Positions 16,936-23,200 of a stretch of 64,000 nt of DNA are shown piece after piece. Every line of letters begins with the position of its first letter. Position 1 is the first letter of the stretch. A model generated the notes under the pieces. It was given only the letters and a program-made list of their open reading frames with translations. It ran no database searches and had not been told where the DNA came from. The translations under genes and the position numbers were made by a program. Origin of the DNA: Streptomyces cyaneochromogenes (GTDB lineage: Bacteria > Actinomycetota > Actinomycetes > Streptomycetales > Streptomycetaceae); contig NZ_CP034539.1 in NCBI RefSeq assembly GCF_003963535.1, positions 5,642,001 to 5,706,000 of the forward strand, written 5' to 3'.

Positions 16936-18282
16936 ATGGCCGCCACCCGCAGGATTGCTGCCTCCCGCAGGACTGCCGCCCCCCGCGGCACTGCTGCGAC
17001 GCACAGGGTCGTCGGGACGCGCAGGATCGCGGCGGGCACCGCGATCGCCGCTTTCTGCGCCGCGTCACTCGCCGGTTGCGCGACCGGCACCGGCACGACC
17101 CGGCAGGGAGCGCCCGGACCCGAGAAGGCGAAGCCGGCGGCGCCCGCACCCCAGAACGTGGTCCGTCTGATCGGTGACGGGTCCACCGCGTACACCGGCG
17201 CCCAGCCGCACCTGCTCAGACCCGAGCGGCTCAAGCCCGGTCAGCAGCCCCCGCAGTTCGTGGTGTTCTCCTGGGACGGCGCCGGTGAGGACAGCCAGAA
17301 GCTGTTCTCCCACTTCCGCAAGGTCGCCCGGGCGAACAACACCACGATGACGTACTTCCTCAGTGGCGTGTACATGCTGCCGGACCATAAACGTGACCTG
17401 TACCGCCCGCCGCGGCACTCCCCGGGCCGCTCCGACATCGGCTTCAACGACGAGGAGGGCATCGCCGCCACCGCGAAGCAGCTGCGCCTGGCCTGGCTGG
17501 AGGGAAACGAGATCGGCACCCACTTCAACGGCCACTTCTGCGGCAGCGGCGGCGGAGTCGGCGAATGGTCGGTGGAGGATTGGAAGGACGAGATCGTCCA
17601 GGCCAAGAGGTTCGTGAAGTCCTGGAAGACCAACGCGGGCATGGCGACCGCGGCACCCCTGCCCTTCGACTACGACAAGGAGCTCATCGGCGCCCGCACA
17701 CCCTGTCTGGAGGGCCAGAAGAACTTCGTCAGGGCCGCCCGTGAGATGGGCTTCCGTTACGACTCCAGTGGCGTCAACAACCAGATCTGGCCCGAGAAGA
17801 AGGGGGGTCTGTGGGACCTGTCGATGCAACTCGTGCCCTTCCCCGGGCACTCCTACGAGCAGCTCACCATGGACTACAACTTCATGGTCAACCAGTCGGG
17901 CACCACGAGCCAGGGCGACCCCGCCAAGCATGACTTCTGGGGCGACCAGATGCGCGACGGCCTGCTCAAGGGCTTCCATCGGGCATACTTCGGCAACCGC
18001 GCGCCCCTGATCATCGGCAACCACTTCGAGTCCTGGAACGGCGGCACCTACATGCGCGCCGTCGAGGAGGTCATCGAGGCCGTCTGCAACAAGCCCGACG
18101 TGCGCTGCGTCTCCTTCCGGCAGCTCGCCGACTGGCTGGACGCCCAGGACCCGGCGACCCTGAGGAAGCTGCGCACGCTCGGGGTGGGCGAAGCCCCGAA
18201 GCAGGGCTGGGCGTCCTTCCTTTCGGGGCGTCCGGCCCCGGCTCCGAAGGGGGTGCCCGGGGCGCCGGCCGTCAAGCGGTAG
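16936..18282 (+). CDS. Polysaccharide-deacetylase-like lipoprotein
   Basis: This 448-residue protein has an unusual Arg/Ala/Thr-rich N-terminus of about 33 residues made of imperfect xTRRIAA repeats, then a hydrophobic segment ending in the lipobox LAGC, so it is probably a membrane-anchored lipoprotein. The rest resembles the carbohydrate esterase 4/NodB fold: VVFSWDGAGED carries the putative first aspartate, and GTHFNGHFCG has two histidines like the metal-binding HxxxH. The C-terminal HFESWNGGTYMRA segment follows family order. The natural substrate is unknown. Its 3' end overlaps the convergent ParA-like gene by 11 bp. Confidence 0.78.
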   Translation: MAATRRIAASRRTAAPRGTAATHRVVGTRRIAAGTAIAAFCAASLAGCATGTGTTRQGAPGPEKAKPAAPAPQNVVRLIGDGSTAYTGAQPHLLRPERLKPGQQPPQFVVFSWDGAGEDSQKLFSHFRKVARANNTTMTYFLSGVYMLPDHKRDLYRPPRHSPGRSDIGFNDEEGIAATAKQLRLAWLEGNEIGTHFNGHFCGSGGGVGEWSVEDWKDEIVQAKRFVKSWKTNAGMATAAPLPFDYDKELIGARTPCLEGQKNFVRAAREMGFRYDSSGVNNQIWPEKKGGLWDLSMQLVPFPGHSYEQLTMDYNFMVNQSGTTSQGDPAKHDFWGDQMRDGLLKGFHRAYFGNRAPLIIGNHFESWNGGTYMRAVEEVIEAVCNKPDVRCVSFRQLADWLDAQDPATLRKLRTLGVGEAPKQGWASFLSGRPAPAPKGVPGAPAVKR

Positions 18283-19282
18283 GAGTCAGACGGGAGTTGC
18301 TCGCGGCCAGTGCGGTGGCGCTCTCGCCGAGTACGAATCCGGGGTCGATCTGCGCCGCCAGGTCGGCCCCGGTGCGCTCGTTCCCCCAGGACTGGGCGTT
18401 CTTCAGATGGAAGTGCACCATCTGGCTCGTGTAGCGCTCCCAGTCCCGCAGCTCGTGCGTCGCGTCCGCGGCGGTGTGCAGCCGGCGCAGGGCGAGACGG
18501 TTGACGCCCTCCAGGAGTTCGAACCGGGGTGGTCGGCCCTTCTCCATGGAGCGCACCCAGTCCGAGTGCCCGACGGTCACCAGCAGGTCGTCCCCGACCT
18601 CGGCGCGGAGGAAGTCGAGGTCGTCCTGGCCCTGCACCTTGTTGCCGACGACCTTCAGGACGACCCCGAAGTCGTGGGCGTACTCCTTGTACTGGCGATA
18701 GACGGAGACCCCCTTCCGGGTCGGCTCGGCGACGAGGAACGTGATGTCGAATCGGGTGAACATGCCGGAGGCGAAGGAGTCCGAGCCCGCTGTCATGTCG
18801 ACCACGACGTACTCGCTGGGGCCGTCCACCAGGTGGTTCAGGAACAGCTCCACCGCCCCTGTCTTGGAGTGGTAGCAGGCGACCCCCAGATCGGAGTCCG
18901 TGAAGGGGCCGGTGACCATCAAACGGACGGTGCCGCCGTCGAGTTCCACCGGGCGGGCGCATGCGTCGTACACCGGATTGTGCTCGGACACCCGCAGCAG
19001 CCGGGAACCCTCGCCGGGCGGCGTCGTCTTGATCATCGTCTCGACGGAGGCGATCCGCGGATTGGAACCGCGCAGATAGTCCTTGATCAGCGGCAGCCGC
19101 TCGCCCATCGCGGGCAGCGCGGCGGACTCCGCCTCGTCGAGGCCGAGTGCGGCTCCCAGGTGCTGGTTGATGTCGGCGTCGACGGCGACGACCGGCGCTC
19201 CGGTCGCGGCGAGCTGGCGGACGAACAGGGAGGACAGGGTCGTCTTGCCGCTGCCGCCCTTCCCGACGAAAGCAATTTTCAT
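18272..19282 (-). CDS. ParA/CooC-like P-loop ATPase
   Basis: The 336-residue protein starts with MKIAFVGKGGSGKTTLSSL, a deviant Walker A motif of the ParA/MinD/CooC family. VVAVDADINQHLGAALG follows at about residue 35, and VVVDMTAGSDSF near 165 is the Walker B-like region. CooC-type members help insert metals into enzymes and ParA members position cargo; the sequence does not decide between them. A GTG six bases upstream of the ATG is an alternative start. It is divergent from the Fic-like gene, with 147 bp between starts. Confidence 0.8.
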   Translation of the reverse strand: MKIAFVGKGGSGKTTLSSLFVRQLAATGAPVVAVDADINQHLGAALGLDEAESAALPAMGERLPLIKDYLRGSNPRIASVETMIKTTPPGEGSRLLRVSEHNPVYDACARPVELDGGTVRLMVTGPFTDSDLGVACYHSKTGAVELFLNHLVDGPSEYVVVDMTAGSDSFASGMFTRFDITFLVAEPTRKGVSVYRQYKEYAHDFGVVLKVVGNKVQGQDDLDFLRAEVGDDLLVTVGHSDWVRSMEKGRPPRFELLEGVNRLALRRLHTAADATHELRDWERYTSQMVHFHLKNAQSWGNERTGADLAAQIDPGFVLGESATALAASNSRLTPTA

Positions 19283-19416
19283 GTTCACGAAGAGTAGTGG
19301 TGCAATAGCTGTATGTGGCAGGCGTGTGCGGAGAAGGCCACTCGATCGTGGGGTGCGGGCCGTCGGTCAGGGCGAGGCCCGATGGGGGCTGCGGTGTCGG
19401 GTGGCGGGTGGGCGCG

Positions 19417-19422
19417 TAGTGT
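19417..19422 (+). promoter_or_regulatory. -10 element of a probably leaderless fic-like mRNA
   Basis: TAGTGT is followed by seven bases and then the ATG at 19430, with no ribosome-binding site. The hexamer partly overlaps the palindrome described next. Confidence 0.45.
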
Positions 19423-19441
19423 CGTACTCATGAGTACGACA
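19420..19441. promoter_or_regulatory. Perfect 22-bp palindrome spanning the fic-like start codon
   Basis: TGTCGTACTCA (19420-19430) is followed immediately by its exact reverse complement (19431-19441), so the ATG lies at the dyad centre. The length and symmetry are those of a TetR- or GntR-type operator; the site overlaps both the -10 hexamer and the translation start. Confidence 0.7.
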
Positions 19442-20254
19442 GGCGCGACCGCCGATCCGCTCGCGACCCTCGGGTCACTGCCCGGCGTGCCCGAGTCCGT
19501 GGAGGCCGTACGCAAGGCCGTTGACCGGGTCTACGGTCACCGCATCATGCGGCGTCGCAGCAACGAGATCACCTCCGAGGCGGCCCTGCGTGGAGCCCGC
19601 GGCTCCGCCGCGCTGTCCGGTGCCGACTGGGCGCTCGAAGAGGTCCGCCGGCGTACCGACTTCAGTGGCGACGGCGAGGCTCGCGTCGTGGGCGGGGCCC
19701 TGCGGCTGACCGCCGAGGCGGGCCAACTGCTGTCCATCTGGCGGCAGTCGCCGCTGCGGGTACTGGCCCGGCTGCACCTGGTGGCCGCGGCGAGCAACGA
19801 CGACACGGTCGGGCGCCCGCGCCAGGAGAGCGAGCCGGTCGACGAGCCGCTGATCGAGCTGCCGGCGCCGAGTGCGGCAGAGGTGCACGGGCGCCTGGAG
19901 GGGCTGTCCGAGCTGATCATTGCCGGGGGCTCGGCGCCCGCCCTGGTGACGGCTGCCGTCGTGCACGGCGAGCTGCTCGCGCTGCGGCCCTTCACCTCCC
20001 ACAACGGCCTGGTCGCGCGGGCGGCCGAGCGCATCGTCCTGGTCGGCAGCGGCCTCGACCCGAAGTCCGTCTGCCCGGCCGAGGTCGGCCACGCCGAACT
20101 GGGCCGCGCGGCCTATCTGGCAGCCCTGGAGGGCTACGTCTCCGGTACGCCTGAGGGCATGGCCGCCTGGATCGCCCACTGCGGCAAGGCGATCGAGCTC
20201 GGCGCGCGTGAGTCGACGGCGGTGTGCGAGGCGCTGCAGCGCGGGGCGGCGTAG
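19430..20254 (+). CDS. Fic/DOC-like protein with a degenerate active-site motif
   Basis: The 274-residue product has an N-terminal helical region and, near residue 190, LLALRPFTSHNGLVARAAER. This aligns with the Fic motif HPFx[D/E]GNGRxxR, but His is replaced by Arg and the GNGR loop reads SHNGLVAR. Fic proteins transfer AMP or other groups to target hydroxyls; the loss of the catalytic His suggests altered or lost activity. Older annotations of this locus called it an oxidoreductase, which the sequence does not support. The ATG is chosen because of the -10 hexamer seven bases upstream. Confidence 0.7.
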   Translation: MSTTGATADPLATLGSLPGVPESVEAVRKAVDRVYGHRIMRRRSNEITSEAALRGARGSAALSGADWALEEVRRRTDFSGDGEARVVGGALRLTAEAGQLLSIWRQSPLRVLARLHLVAAASNDDTVGRPRQESEPVDEPLIELPAPSAAEVHGRLEGLSELIIAGGSAPALVTAAVVHGELLALRPFTSHNGLVARAAERIVLVGSGLDPKSVCPAEVGHAELGRAAYLAALEGYVSGTPEGMAAWIAHCGKAIELGARESTAVCEALQRGAA

Positions 20255-20293
20255 GGCACGCGCGCATGGGGCGGCGCGAGAGTCCCAGGGCAT

Positions 20294-20317
20294 GAAAAAA
20301 GCCCCGCGCGGGGGGCT
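20294..20317 (-). terminator. Strong intrinsic terminator (minus strand)
   Basis: AGCCCC and GGGGCT close a GC-rich hairpin that on the minus strand is followed by six consecutive T residues. It is one of the clearest intrinsic terminators in the window and ends transcripts coming leftward from about 20.6 kb. Confidence 0.8.
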
Positions 20318-20327
20318 CATAAGGGTT

Positions 20328-20355
20328 GCGGCGGTACGAGGATTCGTACCGCCGC
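20328..20355. other. 12-bp perfect stem-loop
   Basis: GCGGCGGTACGA (20328-20339) and its exact reverse complement (20344-20355) enclose a four-base loop. It precedes the T6 terminator on the minus strand and may be the 3'-terminal hairpin of the small RNA. Confidence 0.7.
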
Positions 20356-20599
20356 TGGCATGTTCACCGGGTTACCAAGCGTCCTCGATATGTTGCCCAT
20401 CAGGTCGGGAACTTTGCCCGTCACCTGGTGCGGCTGGCCCGTAATCGACGGGTCGACGTCGCGTGGGTGCCCAATGTTCATGCTCGGTCCGTGGGGCCAA
20501 ATGCGTATTAAAGGTGATCCTCTCGGATGTCCTTGGTCTCGCGGGCCGTTGAGTCCTTTGTACTCCAGGACCGAACCAAGCGGAAGCCCTCGCTGCAGT

Positions 20600-20629
20600 T
20601 CTTTACTTTTGCTCTCAAAACTGTGTCAA
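20600..20629 (-). promoter_or_regulatory. Promoter for the small RNA
   Basis: Minus-strand TTGACA (20629-20624) and TAAAGA (20605-20600) are separated by 18 bp. The -35 is a perfect vegetative hexamer, rare in this genome; the -10 is imperfect. Transcription would start near 20593, beyond the HAD gene stop codon. Confidence 0.5.
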
Positions 20630-20680
20630 ACGGGCGTCGATGGGCCGAATGGGGGTACCCGACACTCGGACTGCGCAGGT

Positions 20681-21514
20681 TCAGGCGAGTGCCGTGCGGC
20701 GTCGACTCGCGTACCAGACCAGGCCCGCGGTGGCCGCGGCGGCTCCTACGGCGGCGACCGCGAGAAGGGCCGGACGCGGCGGCACCGAGAAGGAGGGGAT
20801 GCGCTGCTTGAGCCGAACGGGGCGGTGGAAGTCGAGAATCGGCCACCCGCGCGCGAGTGCCTCGCGACGCAGCGCGCGGTCGGGGTTCACGGCATGCGGA
20901 TGGCCGACGCACTGCAGCATCGGCAGATCGGTGGCCGAGTCGCTGTACGCGTAGCAGCGGGAGAGGTCGTAGCCCTCGGACTCGGCCAGCTCCTTGATCG
21001 CCTCGGCCTTCGTCGGGCCGTATGCGTAGTACTTCACCTCCCCGGTGAAGCAGCCGTCGTCGCCCACCACCATGCGCGTGGCCACCACGCGGTCCGCCCC
21101 GAGCAACTCGCCGATCGGCTCGACCACCTCGGCGCCCGACGTGGACACGATCACCACGTCGCGGCCGGCCGTGTGGTGCTCCTCGATGAGGGAGGCGGCC
21201 TCGTCGTAGATGATCGGGTCGATCAGGTCGTGCAGCGTCTCGGCGACGATCTCCTTGACCTGCTGGACGTTCCAGCCGCGCACGAGCGCGGAGAGGTACT
21301 CGCGCGTGCGCTCCATCTGGTCATGGTCCATACCGCCGACGCGGAAGACGAACTGGGCATATGCGGTCCGCAAGGCGGCCCTGCGGTTGATCAGGCCGCC
21401 TTGGTAGAACGACTTGCTGAACGTGAGCGTGCTCGACTTCGCAATGACCGTCTTGTCCAGGTCAAAGAAGGCGGCTGTGCGGGGCAAGGAGTGGTTTTCC
21501 ACGACCCTGAGCAT
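20681..21514 (-). CDS. HAD-superfamily hydrolase with a C-terminal membrane anchor
   Basis: The predicted 277-residue protein begins MLRVVENHSLPRTAAFFDLDKTV, where DLDKT is the DxDxT nucleophile motif of haloacid dehalogenase-like phosphatases. VIVSTSG near residue 125 is motif II, and CYAYSDSATDLPML near 195 holds the motif III/IV acids. This is the SerB/HAD-IB type. The C-terminus (PALLAVAAVGAAAATAGLVW followed by Arg residues) is a membrane segment with a short basic tail. Orthologues have been called morphological-differentiation-associated, as I recall. Start codons further upstream are possible. Confidence 0.85.
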   Translation of the reverse strand: MLRVVENHSLPRTAAFFDLDKTVIAKSSTLTFSKSFYQGGLINRRAALRTAYAQFVFRVGGMDHDQMERTREYLSALVRGWNVQQVKEIVAETLHDLIDPIIYDEAASLIEEHHTAGRDVVIVSTSGAEVVEPIGELLGADRVVATRMVVGDDGCFTGEVKYYAYGPTKAEAIKELAESEGYDLSRCYAYSDSATDLPMLQCVGHPHAVNPDRALRREALARGWPILDFHRPVRLKQRIPSFSVPPRPALLAVAAVGAAAATAGLVWYASRRRTALA

Positions 21515-21647
21515 AGGCGCAGCCCATTCGGCGTAAGGTGGGCGCGTGGGTTTGCCTGAGAGGGCTCTCGGGTACACCATGGAAGTCACGGATCGTTCGC
21601 GACCGTGCTAACCCGGTCCGACTCCTCCCCCCCGAGTCGGCCGTGGA

Positions 21648-21682
21648 GACGACCCCCGCTCTCCCCCCCGGCGGGGGTCGTC
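21648..21682. terminator. 12-bp GC-rich stem-loop
   Basis: GACGACCCCCGC (21648-21659) pairs with GCGGGGGTCGTC (21671-21682). About 15 bases later on the plus strand there is a TTTTT tract (21698-21702). No plus-strand gene ends nearby, so it may terminate an unannotated transcript or insulate the Tad-like promoter. Confidence 0.45.
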
Positions 21683-21851
21683 GCATGTCCGGGTGGGTTT
21701 TTCATTTTTGAGTGCGGCCGAGGGGCCGTGTCGAGGCGGCTGCGGCCGCCTCCTCGGTGTGCACATGATCCGTGACCCTGTGTAGTCGTCGTGCTGCTCT
21801 ACGGAAGTCGCACAGGGGTCGGTCCGAGGGTCACCGGTATGGGTGACGGCG

Positions 21852-21898
21852 ATATTCACAACCGCCGAGTTGTCCACAGTTATCGACCAAGATCCACA
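21852..21898. promoter_or_regulatory. DnaA-box-like group
   Basis: TTGTCCACA at 21870-21878 is identical to the preferred Streptomyces DnaA box. ATATTCACA (21852-21860) and AGATCCACA (21890-21898) share its CACA end but have three mismatches each. The three starts are 18 and 20 bp apart on the same strand. Confidence 0.4.
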
Positions 21899-22096
21899 CG
21901 ATTTCCGGGATCGCTGCACCGTGATTCCAGCGCGCCCCGCTCGAGCCAACTTCATGGCTGGTTCTGGTTAGTCGGGCGTGTTTGGCCGGTTCGTATCGGC
22001 CGTTCATATGGAGACCGGTTGCCGGTTCTTCACATGTTTGGGATTCGCGGGGCCGCAGGGCTGCGCGAGTTGATGCAGCGAAGGGGGAAGGAAATC

Positions 22097-23200
22097 GTGG
22101 CCGCAGCCGTCACACACGATCCGCCGCCCACCGCCTCCGGGCGGCCGGGCAAGCCGTTGATCGTCACGGAAGACGACAGACTGCTCGACGACCTGCTGCG
22201 CCTGTGCGCGGCGGCCGGCGCCACACCCGAGGTCCACTACGGGGTGCCCGAGCCAAGAGGCAGTTGGGAGGCCGCACCGCTCGTCCTGGTCGGCGACGAC
22301 GCCGCACGCCGCGTGCGCGGGGCGGGACGCCGGCGTGGAGTGGTCCTGGTCGGCCGGGACCAGGACGACTCCGGGGTCTGGCGTCGGGCCGTGGAGATCG
22401 GCGCCGACCATGTCCTGATGCTGCCGGACGGCGAGCAGTGGCTGGTCGACCGCATCGCCGACGTCGCCGAGGGCGTCGGCCGGCCCGCCCTCACCGTCGG
22501 GGTCATCGGCGGGCGCGGCGGGGCCGGAGCGTCCACGCTCGCGTGCGCCCTCGCCGTCACCGCCGCGAGTGAGGGGCTGCGCACCCTGCTCGTCGACGCC
22601 GATCCGCTGGGTGGCGGACTCGACGTCCTGCTCGGCGGCGAGGCGACCGAGGGCCTGCGCTGGCCCGCGTTCGCCGGCTCACGCGGGCGACTCGGCAGCG
22701 GCGCGTTGGAGGAGTCCCTGCCGGAACTCCACTCCCTGCGCGTCCTCAGCTGGGACCGCGGCGACTGCCTCGCGGTGCCTTCGCAGGCGATGCGCGCGGT
22801 GCTCGCCGCGGCCCGGCGCCGGGGCGGCGCGGTCGTCGTCGACCTGCCCCGTCGTATCGACGACGGGGTCGCGGAGGCCCTCGCCCAACTCGACGTCGGG
22901 ATCCTCGTGGTCCCCGCCGAACTGCGCGCCGTCGCCGCGGCCCGGCAGGTGGCCGCCGCGCTCGGGATGGTCCTGCGGGATCTGCGGGTGGCCGTACGCG
23001 GGCCGTACGCGCCCGGGCTCGACGACCGCGAGGTGGCCCGCCTGCTGGAACTCCCCCTGGTGGGCGAGGTGCCCATCGAGTCGGGCCTGCTGCGCCCGCA
23101 CGAGAGCAAGGCACCGCCGGGCGCGGTGGGGCGGGGGCCGCTGGCGAGGTTCTGCCGGGAGTTCTGGGAGCGGGCGTTGCTGGAGGCGAGGGCGGCATGA
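22097..23200 (+). CDS. CpaE-like (septum-site/MinD-type) ATPase of the Tad-like cluster
   Basis: The predicted 367-residue protein has an N-terminal domain with a receiver-like alternation (PLIVTEDDRLLDDLLRLC; GADHVLMLPDG) and a C-terminal ParA/MinD-type ATPase domain. The P-loop reads GGRGGAGAST, so the lysine normally found before S/T is replaced by Ala. LLVDADPLGGGLDVLLG and VVVDLPRRID follow as the switch and Walker B regions. CpaE proteins localise Tad pilus machinery. The GTG at 22097 has GGAAGGA about 5 bases upstream. Its stop overlaps the next gene by 4 bp. Confidence 0.85.
   Translation: MAAAVTHDPPPTASGRPGKPLIVTEDDRLLDDLLRLCAAAGATPEVHYGVPEPRGSWEAAPLVLVGDDAARRVRGAGRRRGVVLVGRDQDDSGVWRRAVEIGADHVLMLPDGEQWLVDRIADVAEGVGRPALTVGVIGGRGGAGASTLACALAVTAASEGLRTLLVDADPLGGGLDVLLGGEATEGLRWPAFAGSRGRLGSGALEESLPELHSLRVLSWDRGDCLAVPSQAMRAVLAAARRRGGAVVVDLPRRIDDGVAEALAQLDVGILVVPAELRAVAAARQVAAALGMVLRDLRVAVRGPYAPGLDDREVARLLELPLVGEVPIESGLLRPHESKAPPGAVGRGPLARFCREFWERALLEARAA

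Larger units (their letters stand above)
20294..20593 (-). ncRNA. Candidate structured small RNA (position of the S. coelicolor 6S-like scr3559)
   Basis: A minus-strand promoter-like pair (TTGACA, 18 bp, TAAAGA) and a T6 terminator bracket roughly 300 nt. Within it are several stable hairpins: CTTGGT/ACCAAG enclosing GTCC/GGAC; CCCGT/ACGGG; a long stem around 20399-20431; and a 12-bp stem at 20328-20355. The interval lies between the HAD and Fic-like genes, which from memory is where the 6S-like RNA scr3559 of S. coelicolor maps (SCO3558-SCO3559). I cannot align the two sequences here, and the published RNA is shorter and its strand not recalled. A 54-residue frame also lies inside it. Confidence 0.55.
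21515..22096. other. Long intergenic region before the Tad-like cluster
   Basis: These ~580 bases separate the divergent HAD and CpaE-like genes. They contain a GC-rich hairpin, a DnaA-box-like group and C/T-rich tracts. A frame in phase with the CpaE-like gene extends back to about 21791, but its composition does not look coding. Confidence 0.5.

Noticed and set aside
20360..21559. A 399-codon plus-strand frame across the small-RNA region and the HAD gene
   Set aside because: The composition is not coding-like, the HAD gene on the other strand has clear motifs, and no start signal is present.
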